Below are positions 17,497 to 26,194 of a stretch of 47,373 bases of DNA, one piece after another. Position numbers and translations under genes: made by a program. The notes beneath the pieces were generated by a model, which was given only the letters and a program-made list of their open reading frames with translations, did not search any database and had not been told where the DNA came from. Origin of the DNA: an uncultured bacterium (GTDB lineage: Bacteria; Bacillota; Clostridia; Lachnospirales; Lachnospiraceae); NCBI GenBank assembly GCA_905216215.1, contig CAJMSZ010000016.1, positions 1 to 47,373 on the forward strand, written 5' to 3'. Numbering within the stretch: position 1 is the first letter of the stretch; the number at the start of each line of letters is the position of its first letter.

Positions 17497-18423
17497 CTAA
17501 CTTAACTGAATTTCCGGATTTAACATCGCATAAAGGATATCAACCAGCAAATTAATTACAATAAAGTGCAAAGAGAAAATAAGGATGAGTGACTGAATTG
17601 CCGGATAATCACGGTAATTTACAGACTCAATCAATAAACTTCCCAATCCCGGATAAGCAAATACACTCTCTGTGATAACCGAACCTCCGAGAAGGAATCC
17701 GAACTGTAAACCAATTACAGTTACCACGGAAATCATGGAATTACGGAATGCATGCTTCCATACTACTATTTTTTCTTTAATACCTTTCGCACGTGCTGTA
17801 CGAATATAATCTTCTTTTAATACTTCAATTAAAGAAGAACGTGTAAAACGTGCTACAACCGCAGCCACGCTTGTTCCCAGTGTAATTGCAGGAAGTACCA
17901 GACTCTTCAATGAATCTGCTCCCGTTGTCGGGAACCACTTCAAGTTTACACCAAATACAATGATAAGCATAAACCCTATCCAGAACGAAGGCAGCGAGAT
18001 ACCGGATACCGCTAACGTCATACCTGTATAATCCTGCCATTTGCTTCGATTCTTTCCTGACCATACACCCAACAAAATTCCAACGATAGAGCTCCACAGC
18101 AGGCTGACAAGTGTCAATTTAACTGTATTTGCGTATCTGTTGGAAATTTCTGTAGTAACCGGTCTTTTTGTTCGAAGTGATGTTCCAAGGTCTCCTTTAA
18201 AAAGACCTGTAACATAATTAACATATTGTGTTGGAATTGATTCGTTTAACCCTAACTCTTCGCGGATAACTTCAATATCTTCCTGAGTTGCCTGGGCCCC
18301 TGCAACCATTTGTGCAGGGTCCCCAGGAATCATTCTTACAAAAAAGAATACAAAAGTTACCACGATAATCAGTGTAGGAATTACTTCAACAATTCTTTTT
18401 GTGATGTATCTTAGCATTTCCAA
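17497..18423 (-). CDS. Peptide ABC transporter permease (DppB/OppB type)
   Basis: Integral membrane subunit of 308 residues that forms the importer channel with the DppC-type protein. The start MLRYITKRIVEVIPTL (after ME), the FVRMIPGDPAQ motif and the ATPase-docking segment RTARAKGIKEKIVVWKHAFR are typical. The C-terminus ends in VDILYAMLNPEIQ. It follows the binding-protein gene by 24 bases. Confidence 0.95.
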   Translation of the reverse strand: MEMLRYITKRIVEVIPTLIIVVTFVFFFVRMIPGDPAQMVAGAQATQEDIEVIREELGLNESIPTQYVNYVTGLFKGDLGTSLRTKRPVTTEISNRYANTVKLTLVSLLWSSIVGILLGVWSGKNRSKWQDYTGMTLAVSGISLPSFWIGFMLIIVFGVNLKWFPTTGADSLKSLVLPAITLGTSVAAVVARFTRSSLIEVLKEDYIRTARAKGIKEKIVVWKHAFRNSMISVVTVIGLQFGFLLGGSVITESVFAYPGLGSLLIESVNYRDYPAIQSLILIFSLHFIVINLLVDILYAMLNPEIQLS

Positions 18424-18447
18424 TCACCTTTCAACGGCTGATATTCT

Positions 18448-20109
18448 TTATTTTGCCATTCTGGCATTTCTGATCCACAGACCACCATCCGGCATGTTAC
18501 CTACATTAATAATGTTCTTGTTATTTGCCCATGTGTTACTGTCGAATGCAAGGCAAACCATTGGAGATTCATCCCAGATAATGTTCTGAATCTTTTCATA
18601 AGCTTCTGCTCTCTTATCTGAATCTGCTGTTCCAAGAGCATCATAAAGAAGAGAGTCTACTTCTTTGTTTTCATAGTAGCAGATATTGTAACTCATTGGC
18701 GGCTCTGACTCAATTGCAACAAGTGGACGAATACCCCAGTCAGCATCTCCTGTTGATGGTGACCATCCAATTGTGTACATATCCACTTCTGCATCAGCAC
18801 CTGCGTCTGTGCAGCTTGCTACTTTTTCCTGAAGGATGGCATTTTCCATACCATTTAACTGAAGATCGATTCCGACCTGCTCTAACTGCTGTTTCAGGAA
18901 TTCTGCCTGTTTCTGGTTTCCTGTTGTAGAAGCATACATAAGTGTTGTTGTAAATCCATCCGGATATCCTGCATCTGCTAACAGTTCTTTTGCTTTTTCA
19001 ATGTTATACTTGTATACGTCATTGGCAACATGGAACTGTACGTTTGTACCAATGATAGAGTCTGCCGGTGTTGCAAGACCATTCTTAACAACTGCACAAT
19101 ATGCGTCTTTATCGATTGCATAGTTAATTGCCTGACGTACTCTCACATCATTGAATGGAGCTTTCTGGTTGTTCATGAATAAGTAACGAACAACGATACT
19201 TTCGTCACTTTCTACATTAAGGTTAGAATCCTGTGACAGTGCTTCAAAGTTTTCACTTGGTACCGGCCAGATTAAATCTGCTTCGCCAGACTGAAGCATA
19301 GCTACACGTGTTGCAGATTCAGCTACCGGTTTGAATGTAATTGTCTTGAATCCGGCATCAGATTCTGCAAGTGGTGTTCCACCACAGATATCTTTGTCAT
19401 ATCCCCACCAGTCTTTGTTAAGTTCCAGTGTAAGGTGTTCGCCTGCTACCCATTCTTTGAATGTGTACTGACCTGTTCCTACAGGTTCTGCTGCAACGGT
19501 TGCGCTTCCTTTTTCAATCTGTTTCGGGCTTACGCAAACAGTACATGGATGAGCAAGGTTGTTGACGAATGCACCGAATGGTGAAACCAAAGTAACTTTG
19601 ATTGTATATTCATCTACGATTTCTGTCTTGTCCAGAACATTTGACAGGAAAGTTGTTCTCTTAAGACCAAGGGATTTGTCTGCCCAACGATCGAAGTTTG
19701 CTTTTGCTGCTTCCGCATTCCAAGGTGTTCCGTCTGAGAAAGATACGCCTTCACGAAGTTTGAATGTGAATTCTGTTGCATCATCATTTGCTTCATAACT
19801 TTCAGCAAGCATATTTACTACATTCATATCTTCGTCGAATCCAAATAAACCGTCCATCATCAGTCTCTGAACGTCACCTGATAAGGTATCATTGGTATCC
19901 AGTGGATCCAAAGTTGTGAAGTCAACTGATACAGATGCTACAAGATCGTGATCCTGAGACACTGATTCGCCCGCTGCGACTTCTGTTTTTTCTGTTGTCT
20001 TGTTGTCTGTTGTACCTTTAGAGTCTGTGTCTTTTCCTGAAGATCCACAACCAACCATAGCGACTGCCATAACTGCTGCAAGAGTCCAGGCTAAAATTCT
20101 CTTCTTCAT
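18448..20109 (-). CDS. Peptide ABC transporter substrate-binding lipoprotein (DppE/OppA type)
   Basis: Extracellular lipoprotein of 553 residues, SBP_bac_5 family. The signal peptide ends in the lipobox-like AMVGCGSS, so Cys21 should be lipidated. A Ser/Thr/Lys-rich linker follows, then conserved elements such as FKLREGVSFSDGTPWNA and VRQAINYAIDKDAY. It captures peptides and delivers them to the permeases encoded next. It is the first gene after a strong promoter (20189-20218), as expected for the most abundant subunit. The ribosome site AAAGGAGG is strong. Peptide specificity cannot be read; the linked D-aminopeptidase hints at D-residue peptides. Confidence 0.95.
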   Translation of the reverse strand: MKKRILAWTLAAVMAVAMVGCGSSGKDTDSKGTTDNKTTEKTEVAAGESVSQDHDLVASVSVDFTTLDPLDTNDTLSGDVQRLMMDGLFGFDEDMNVVNMLAESYEANDDATEFTFKLREGVSFSDGTPWNAEAAKANFDRWADKSLGLKRTTFLSNVLDKTEIVDEYTIKVTLVSPFGAFVNNLAHPCTVCVSPKQIEKGSATVAAEPVGTGQYTFKEWVAGEHLTLELNKDWWGYDKDICGGTPLAESDAGFKTITFKPVAESATRVAMLQSGEADLIWPVPSENFEALSQDSNLNVESDESIVVRYLFMNNQKAPFNDVRVRQAINYAIDKDAYCAVVKNGLATPADSIIGTNVQFHVANDVYKYNIEKAKELLADAGYPDGFTTTLMYASTTGNQKQAEFLKQQLEQVGIDLQLNGMENAILQEKVASCTDAGADAEVDMYTIGWSPSTGDADWGIRPLVAIESEPPMSYNICYYENKEVDSLLYDALGTADSDKRAEAYEKIQNIIWDESPMVCLAFDSNTWANNKNIINVGNMPDGGLWIRNARMAK

Positions 20110-20188
20110 AATACAAGAAACCTCCTTTAATCATTTTTTAATGAAATGTCAAATCCCTGTCATCCTTTGCCGTTTCATTATTTTTCCT

Positions 20189-20218
20189 ATTATAGCATTA
20201 CATTGCTTTTTTCGTCAA
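20189..20218 (-). promoter_or_regulatory. Promoter of the first peptide importer operon
   Basis: On the minus strand TTGACG (20213-20218) and TATAAT (20189-20194) are spaced by 18 bases, with an extended -10 TG (TGCTATAAT). It lies about 80 bases before the binding-protein ATG. Confidence 0.85.
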
Positions 20219-20230
20219 TACTTTCTTTGT

Positions 20231-20250
20231 TTCTTTACCTCTTTAACGTG
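20231..20250. promoter_or_regulatory. Candidate regulator site upstream of the first importer promoter
   Basis: The plus-strand sequence TTCTTTACCTCTTTAACGTG matches the site at 30945-30964 at 17 of 20 positions; only the central three bases differ. It begins 12 bases upstream of the -35 box, a position typical of an activator site. The protein that binds it is unknown. Confidence 0.5.
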
Positions 20251-20343
20251 TGAAATTTTTTTTGTACTATTTATTACTGTTACTTTTAAAGGGTGTTTCT
20301 TCTTATTTAAATATAATTGTTAATAATTTATCATTTTTTTGCA

Positions 20344-21588
20344 TTAACCTACCAATTCTAATATCAGAGCTGCGTAAATCTTACAGGCGGTTATAACATC
20401 TGCAACATTAACTGTTTCATTATAATTATGAATGCCTTCTGTGTTCGAAGGTCCATACTGGATGGTGGCAATTCCAGATTCTCTAAAATATCTTGTATCA
20501 CTGCTTGCCCACTGGTAGGTTGCTGCACATTCTATTCCCAGCAGTTCCTCCACACATTCCTGAGTGATTGTAACAATAGAATCCTTTACTGAAACATAAT
20601 TTCCTCCACGTGGATTATCATATGTCACATATACTCCTTCTATTTCGGAATTCTTTATTATCTCATCTACTTTTTTCATCACTGCCTCGTGAGAAATTCC
20701 AATCGGTACACGCACATCCAATTCAGCCATAGCAGTGTCAGCTACTACATTCCGTTTCACACCGCCTTGAATCATGCCTATATTGACCGTCACATGATCC
20801 ATGATTGTTTCCACACATTCCGACTTTTGAACTGCTTTGCATCTATCCTTGGATTCCTCCATAACTTGAAGCTGTTCACCATGCAATTCGCTTTTCATTT
20901 CGCGCAACTGATACATTTGTGGCAGAATGTGAATTAATTTTTCTATTGCATTCTCACCTATATATGGATTTAAACTTCCATGTGCTGTCTTTCCTGTTGC
21001 ATATAGATTCATTCCCATGGTTCCTTTTTGTCCAACCTCTATATTATCCATACCAGTTGGTTCTGCAACAATTCCCCAATCTCCTTTTAGATATCCCTGA
21101 TCACGCAACCATTTCGTTCCAAATTCACCACCCGTTTCTTCATCTGGAACTACCGTCAACAGCACATTTCCCGACAATTCTGTTTTTTGACTCGCTAACA
21201 GGCACATTGCAAACATCGCAGCTCCAAGTCCGCATTTCATATCTGAAGTACCTCGTCCAAGCATAATTCCGTCTTTAATCTCACCAGAAAATGGTGGAAA
21301 CATCCATTTTTCTTCGTCCCCAGCTGGAACTACATCGCAGTGTCCATTAAAAACTAAGGTTTTGCCTTCCGCATTTCCATATCGTGCCAAAATATTGGGC
21401 TTATCTTCTCTGGCTGCAACAACCTCATAGGGAATTCCATAGCCTTCTAAATATTGTTTTATATAATGAACAATTTCATCTACATTTCCTGGAGGATTGA
21501 TAGATGGGATACGAATCATATCACTGCATAATTTCAGCAATTCTTCCTGATGTTCATCAATTAAATTCCAAACGTCTTGTCTAGTCAT
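20344..21588 (-). CDS. M20 family metallopeptidase/deacylase (ArgE/DapE type)
   Basis: Cytosolic di-zinc hydrolase of 414 residues, acting on short peptides or N-acyl amino acids. All expected residues are present: NGHCDVVP (metal His), GRGTSDMKCG (bridging Asp), PDEETGGEFG (catalytic Glu), EPT, and GIHNYNE (last His). The dimerisation domain keeps the conserved His in TAHGSLNP and Arg in LDVRVP, so this copy looks fully active. It lies 34 bases after the lid-domain gene and is the last gene before the first importer operon. No clear terminator follows it, so read-through into that operon is possible. Confidence 0.94.
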   Translation of the reverse strand: MTRQDVWNLIDEHQEELLKLCSDMIRIPSINPPGNVDEIVHYIKQYLEGYGIPYEVVAAREDKPNILARYGNAEGKTLVFNGHCDVVPAGDEEKWMFPPFSGEIKDGIMLGRGTSDMKCGLGAAMFAMCLLASQKTELSGNVLLTVVPDEETGGEFGTKWLRDQGYLKGDWGIVAEPTGMDNIEVGQKGTMGMNLYATGKTAHGSLNPYIGENAIEKLIHILPQMYQLREMKSELHGEQLQVMEESKDRCKAVQKSECVETIMDHVTVNIGMIQGGVKRNVVADTAMAELDVRVPIGISHEAVMKKVDEIIKNSEIEGVYVTYDNPRGGNYVSVKDSIVTITQECVEELLGIECAATYQWASSDTRYFRESGIATIQYGPSNTEGIHNYNETVNVADVITACKIYAALILELVG

Positions 21589-21622
21589 TTTACTTCTCCT
21601 CAGCTTTCTATATCTCTTGATA

Positions 21623-21967
21623 CTATTTTAAAATTTCAATAGTGATTCCATCATATTTTGTAGTTTCAATAATAGTATTCCATATCTTTTCCAACATGCA
21701 GTCATTCGCATCCACATGATGTTGTTGGACCTTGATCTTAGCTTCACAATATTCAACAGGAAGCTTATCACTGTTTCCTCTTCCAAGTGTCAGAATGTCA
21801 TAAGTAAATGTATTCGTTTCTTTCTGAATTTTTTCCAGTTCTTTCAAGATATCTAGCATCTTAAATATCGCATGATCGTGCGCAAAGCTACATACGGAAC
21901 CTAATATCGGCGTTCCAGAACACTGCACCATATATGTTGTTTCGATTCTTTTTTTACTCTGTTCCAT
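21623..21967 (-). CDS. Stand-alone M20 dimerisation (lid) domain protein, function unknown
   Basis: Protein of 114 residues with no catalytic motif. I aligned it by eye with the dimerisation domain of the M20 peptidase at 20344-21588: CSGTPILGSVCSF matches ATGKTAHGSLNPY without a gap, then AIFKMLDIL matches AIEKLIHIL, and CEAKIKV matches AMAELDV. It spans the whole lid domain and nothing else. The usual His (HGS) is Leu and the Arg (DVR) is Gln. Both neighbouring peptidases have an extra stretch of about 30 residues in the lid that is absent here, so it is not a recent fragment of either. It has its own AGGAGG site, ATG at 21967, and starts 10 bases after the upstream M20 stop. A role as partner or regulator of the adjacent peptidase is a guess. 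Confidence 0.75.
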   Translation of the reverse strand: MEQSKKRIETTYMVQCSGTPILGSVCSFAHDHAIFKMLDILKELEKIQKETNTFTYDILTLGRGNSDKLPVEYCEAKIKVQQHHVDANDCMLEKIWNTIIETTKYDGITIEILK

Positions 21968-21977
21968 AGGTCTCCTC

Positions 21978-23222
21978 CTACATCTCAAATCCCATTAGAT
22001 CTTCCAATACAGCAAAATGGGTTTTTGCGCATTTTAATATATCTACAATTTCCACATCTTCGTTATAGGAATGAATTCCTTTATTATTGGAAGGGCCAAA
22101 ATGAATTGCCGGAATCCCCAGTGCACGATAATACTTTGCATCGCTCGTTGCCCACTGATAAGCAGGATACATGGTCCGTCCAGTAATGTATTCTGCATTT
22201 TCTTTTGCAGATTGAACCAGTGCACTATCTACATCTGTTCTAGAACCATCTTGCCAACATTCAAAATTTATTTCACACTCTACACCAGCCTCTTCGATAA
22301 TTTCATTCAGTTTTTCTTCCACCATTTCTCTAGAAATCATAAACGGTACTCCGCATGCCACATGTGACACACATTCTTTTGACACACCTTCTTCTCCGTT
22401 TTCCATAATGTCTATAATATTTACATTCACATGATCAATCGCATCTCCAACATCATCTCGATGCATAGCATGACAAATTACTTTTTTTGAATCCTGTACA
22501 ATTTCCTGTTCTCTTTCTGTGATATTCCCTTCCAATTTTGAAAGTTCCTGAATCTTGGATAAGATTCGAACCATACTATGGATTGGATTTTCTGTTGTTC
22601 CATTTTTCTTTTTTCCATTTGTTGTCAATACGATACGAACTCTTCCCTTTTGGCCTACTTCGATATAATCATACGAGGTCGGTTCTGTAATAATACAAAA
22701 AGCCACATCTTCTGCATAACCATGTTCTGCCAACCATTTAGAACCTTTAAGCCCACCCTTTTCTTCATCATGTACAATGTGTAACCTAATTTTTCCTTTC
22801 GGTTCTAAATGATTTTCCACAATCATTTTTAATATAAAAAGAAAAATTCCCACTCCGCATTTCATATCTGATGCACCACGACCAAGTATCTGTTTTTCCG
22901 TTATTGTTCCGCAAAACGGAGGATATAACCACTTTTCCGTATCACCTGGTGATACTACATCATCGTGTCCATTTAACAGTGCAACCGCTCCATCGCCATT
23001 TCCGAATTCTGCCAAAATGCAAGGGGTCCAGTCAACCGGACGCAACACCTCGTATGAAATACTTAAATTATCCAAGAAATTACATACATAATTTACAATC
23101 TGCTCTATCCCATTTTGTTCTACACTCGGAATGCGGATCAAGTCTGAACAGATTGAAAGCAGTTCGTGTTGATGTTCTTCTACTAAATTCCATAATTTCT
23201 GTTTTTGTTCAATATGCTTCAT
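21978..23222 (-). CDS. M20 family metallopeptidase with divergent lid domain
   Basis: Hydrolase of 414 residues, paralogue of the one at 20344-21588. The metal site is intact: NGHDDVVSPGD, GRGASDMKCG, HDEEKGG with the catalytic Glu, ITEPT, and GIHSYNE. The lid is altered. The HGS loop is replaced by GKKKNGTTENP and is about five residues shorter, and the Arg of the DVRVP strand is lost (HVACGVP). In DapE/ArgE enzymes these residues contact substrate across the dimer, so specificity or partner choice has probably changed. It is the first gene after the hairpin at 23255-23281, with AGGAGG before the ATG. Only 33 bases separate hairpin and start, which leaves no room for a promoter. Confidence 0.9.
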   Translation of the reverse strand: MKHIEQKQKLWNLVEEHQHELLSICSDLIRIPSVEQNGIEQIVNYVCNFLDNLSISYEVLRPVDWTPCILAEFGNGDGAVALLNGHDDVVSPGDTEKWLYPPFCGTITEKQILGRGASDMKCGVGIFLFILKMIVENHLEPKGKIRLHIVHDEEKGGLKGSKWLAEHGYAEDVAFCIITEPTSYDYIEVGQKGRVRIVLTTNGKKKNGTTENPIHSMVRILSKIQELSKLEGNITEREQEIVQDSKKVICHAMHRDDVGDAIDHVNVNIIDIMENGEEGVSKECVSHVACGVPFMISREMVEEKLNEIIEEAGVECEINFECWQDGSRTDVDSALVQSAKENAEYITGRTMYPAYQWATSDAKYYRALGIPAIHFGPSNNKGIHSYNEDVEIVDILKCAKTHFAVLEDLMGFEM

Positions 23223-23254
23223 TTCTTCCTCCTTTTTCTTGATTACTCTTAAAA

Positions 23255-23281
23255 AAAGGTGCGCAATTATTGCGCACCTTT
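23255..23281 (-). terminator. Strong hairpin after the second peptide importer
   Basis: AAAGGTGCGCAAT and ATTGCGCACCTTT form a 27-base palindrome with a single central base (at least 10 bp of stem). On the minus strand it is followed by TTTT, giving seven Us in a row. It begins 3 bases after the ATPase stop codon. Because the M20 genes follow without a visible promoter, it may be a partial terminator. A protein-binding palindrome is an alternative. Confidence 0.85.
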
Positions 23282-23283
23282 CT

Positions 23284-24273
23284 TTATTGAATCTCCCCGT
23301 TTTGATATCTAATACAAGCTATCTTATGGCCGTTCCCTAAATCCTTTAATTCAGGAACTTTTTTTCTACATTCTTCTGTACAATGTGGGCAACGATTTCC
23401 AAATGGACATCCTGGTGGCATATTCAATGGGCTTGGAATTTCTCCAGTCAATTCAATCGTTTCTTTCTGTTCGAAAGGACTTACTGGAGGTATTGCTGAA
23501 AAAAGAGCTCTCGTATACGGGTGTCCTGGATTACTATAGATTTCCTCCACATCACCCATTTCCATAACTCTTCCAAGATACATAATAATGATTCTATCGC
23601 TAATATATTTTACAACGCTTAAATCATGTGAAATAAAAATATACGTTAGTCCTAATGAGTCCTTCAGTTGTTTTAACAGATTCAAAACCTGAGCCTGCAC
23701 CGACACATCAAGTGCAGACACTGGTTCATCACAAACCAATAACTTTACATCCATTGCCAAGGCTCTTGCTATATTAATTCGCTGACGCTGTCCACCCGAA
23801 AATTCATGTGGAAAACGTATTGCATGATAATAATCCAAACCAACCAGTTTAAGAAGTTCCTGCGCTCGTTGTTTTCGTTCTTCTGCTGTTCCTATGTTAT
23901 GAATGATCATTGGTTCTTCTATCAAATCACCTGTTGTCATTCTCGGATCCAATGAAGAATACGGATCCTGAAATACCATATTGATTTCCTTACGAAGCGC
24001 ATTCATTTCCTTAGGTCCTATTTTCATCAACGATTTTCCTTCATAAATCACATCACCAGACGTAGCCGGAATCAAATTAAGAAGAGTTTTTCCCAGAGTA
24101 GATTTTCCGCAACCAGATTCACCAATAATTCCTATTGTTTCCCCTCTTCTCACATCAAAAGAAACATCATTTACCGCATTCAGAAAAGCAGGTTTACCAA
24201 ATAGTTTTGAACTTTTAATTTTAAAAGTCTTTGTCAGATGATCTACTTTCAAAATGATATCATTATCGTTCAT
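23284..24273 (-). CDS. Peptide ABC transporter ATP-binding protein (OppF type), second importer
   Basis: ATPase of 329 residues with Walker A GESGCGKST, Q-loop VFQDPYSSLDP, signature SGGQRQR, Walker B LVCDEPVSALD and switch region ISHDLSVV. The C-terminal Cys-containing oligopeptide extension is present (CPFGNRCPHC). Its start overlaps the stop of the partner ATPase by 11 bases, indicating translational coupling. It is the last gene of the second importer and ends just before the hairpin at 23255-23281. Confidence 0.95.
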   Translation of the reverse strand: MNDNDIILKVDHLTKTFKIKSSKLFGKPAFLNAVNDVSFDVRRGETIGIIGESGCGKSTLGKTLLNLIPATSGDVIYEGKSLMKIGPKEMNALRKEINMVFQDPYSSLDPRMTTGDLIEEPMIIHNIGTAEERKQRAQELLKLVGLDYYHAIRFPHEFSGGQRQRINIARALAMDVKLLVCDEPVSALDVSVQAQVLNLLKQLKDSLGLTYIFISHDLSVVKYISDRIIIMYLGRVMEMGDVEEIYSNPGHPYTRALFSAIPPVSPFEQKETIELTGEIPSPLNMPPGCPFGNRCPHCTEECRKKVPELKDLGNGHKIACIRYQNGEIQ

Positions 24274-25273
24274 CCTCTTTTCCTCCCATTTTTTCTAATT
24301 CTTCTTTCGTAAAATGGCATGCGACAAAATGATTAGGTGCAACTTCTTTCATCTCTGGACATTTTGTCTTACATATCTCCTGACAATACTTACATCTGTT
24401 ATGGAAATTGCAACTTCCTCCTGTTAATTTCAAATCAGGTGGAGTTCCGGGAATAGATGCCAGTGGAACATTTGGATCGTCTTTTACAGTCGGCATAGAG
24501 CGTAGCAGCCCCCAAGTATATGGATGTCTTGAATCAGAATACAATGTTTTTACATCCGCATATTCCACTGTTTTTCCAGCATACATAACCATAACTGTGT
24601 CGCACATTTTCCAGACAACCCCCAGATTATGTGTAACTAAGATAATAGAAGCATTGGTTTCCTTCTGTAAATCTTTCATAAGTCCGAGTACCTGTGCCTG
24701 CACTGTTACATCCAATGCCGTTGTCGGTTCATCCGCAATAATCAGCTTCGGATTACACGCAATTGCCATAGCAATAATAACTCGCTGTCTCATTCCACCT
24801 GAAAATTCATGCGGATATGACTTTAAACGCTTTTCAGGTTCAGGAATTCCTACCATTTTTAATACTTTAATAGCATATTTTTTTGCTTCATCTTTTGACA
24901 TTTTCTGATGAGCATTAATAACTTCCATAATCTGTGAGCCAATAGTAAATACTGGATCTAGAGCAGTCATCGGATCCTGAAAAATCATAGAAATATCATT
25001 TCCACGAATTTCCAACATATCTTTCGCATTTAACTGTGCAATATCTTTATCTTCAAATAATATCTTTCCATCTACAATATGTCCATTCTTGGGAAGGAGT
25101 CTCATAATTGAATTAGATGTTACCGTTTTACCAGAACCTGATTCACCTACAATTCCCAATGTTTGACCATAATCAAGAGAAAAAGTAACACCATCTACTG
25201 CTTTTACAATGCCGCTAGCAGTATTGAAATGCGTTTTTAAATTTTTCACTTTCAATAATGGATTATTGCTCAT
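24263..25273 (-). CDS. Peptide ABC transporter ATP-binding protein (OppD type), second importer
   Basis: ATPase of 336 residues with Walker A GESGSGKTV, Q-loop IFQDPMTALDP, a variant signature SGGMRQR, and Walker B IIADEPTTALD. The switch region reads VTHNLGVV, with Asn where THDLGVV is usual. The catalytic His is kept, so function is probably retained. The C-terminal Cys cluster (CNFHNRCKYC) is present. It forms a heterodimer with the OppF-type subunit encoded next. Confidence 0.95.
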   Translation of the reverse strand: MSNNPLLKVKNLKTHFNTASGIVKAVDGVTFSLDYGQTLGIVGESGSGKTVTSNSIMRLLPKNGHIVDGKILFEDKDIAQLNAKDMLEIRGNDISMIFQDPMTALDPVFTIGSQIMEVINAHQKMSKDEAKKYAIKVLKMVGIPEPEKRLKSYPHEFSGGMRQRVIIAMAIACNPKLIIADEPTTALDVTVQAQVLGLMKDLQKETNASIILVTHNLGVVWKMCDTVMVMYAGKTVEYADVKTLYSDSRHPYTWGLLRSMPTVKDDPNVPLASIPGTPPDLKLTGGSCNFHNRCKYCQEICKTKCPEMKEVAPNHFVACHFTKEELEKMGGKEDER

Positions 25274-25291
25274 AGTGTTTCTCCCTTCAAA

Positions 25292-26194
25292 TTATTTCTT
25301 CATTTTTGGATCTAACACATCTCGAATACCGTCACCCAAAAGGTTAAATCCTAATACTGTAATCAAAATTGCAAATCCCGAAAACGTAGCAATATGACTG
25401 GCAGAGCGCATACAATCCTGTCCCTCTTTTAAAATAGACCCCCATGAAACATCAGGCGGTGTAATTCCCATACCCAGGAAACTAAGAGATGCTTCTGTTA
25501 AAATCGCACTCGCTACATTCAAAGTTGCATATACAATCAAAGAGGAAACTATATTTGGTAACAAATGTCGAAAAAGAATTCTTGTCCTTGATGCTCCCAG
25601 AGCTTTCACTGCCTTAATATACTCTTCATTCTTTACGACTAACACTTGCCCTCTAGCCATTCGAGCATATCCAGGAATACTTGCTATACCAATAGAAAGT
25701 ATAACATTCTGAGTTCCACTTCCCAAAGCAGTCATTAACATTAACGCAAGCAAAACAAACGGAAATGCAGACATTCCATCCATGATTCTCATAAGAACTG
25801 CATCAACTTTTCCACCTGCATATCCTGAGACAAGACCTATTAAAATTCCTATTACGGCGCCAACCATCATACCGCCTACTGCTACAATAAGTGATACACG
25901 TCCGCCATACACAAGACGTGCTAACATATCACGCCCAAGACTATCTGCGCCCAAAATATGTCCTGCTGTTCCCGGCTTAGCATTTACCATAAGGAAATCC
26001 ATTGCTGCTGGATCTTGTGACACAAAAAATGGTCCAAAAATAGATACCAGTGTTACAAACAATACCAAAAGCAATCCAAACATAGCCGATTTATTCCTTT
26101 TAAGTTTACGCCATGCGCTATTGGCCTTTCTCTCTTTTAAGAGAAGTGCCTGCTGACTGGCTTCGCTCAATCCACTCACTTCATTAACTGCCAT
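25292..26194 (-). CDS. Peptide ABC transporter permease (OppC type), second importer
   Basis: Membrane subunit of 300 residues with a charged N-terminus followed by six hydrophobic segments. The ATPase-docking loop reads AVKALGASRTRILFRHLLPN, and the C-terminus LLGDGIRDVLDP is typical of OppC/DppC. Its start codon overlaps the end of the OppB-type gene by one base (26194). Confidence 0.95.
   Translation of the reverse strand: MAVNEVSGLSEASQQALLLKERKANSAWRKLKRNKSAMFGLLLVLFVTLVSIFGPFFVSQDPAAMDFLMVNAKPGTAGHILGADSLGRDMLARLVYGGRVSLIVAVGGMMVGAVIGILIGLVSGYAGGKVDAVLMRIMDGMSAFPFVLLALMLMTALGSGTQNVILSIGIASIPGYARMARGQVLVVKNEEYIKAVKALGASRTRILFRHLLPNIVSSLIVYATLNVASAILTEASLSFLGMGITPPDVSWGSILKEGQDCMRSASHIATFSGFAILITVLGFNLLGDGIRDVLDPKMKK

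Noticed and set aside
20241..20250. CcpA catabolite (cre) site
   Set aside because: CTTTAACGTG lacks the central pattern and flanking symmetry of cre; the match to the second copy at 30955-30964 is far better.
21623..21967. Frameshifted remnant of a full M20 gene
   Set aside because: There is no room for or trace of a catalytic domain on either side, the start has a strong ribosome site, and the product spans exactly one domain. Decay cannot be fully excluded without relatives.
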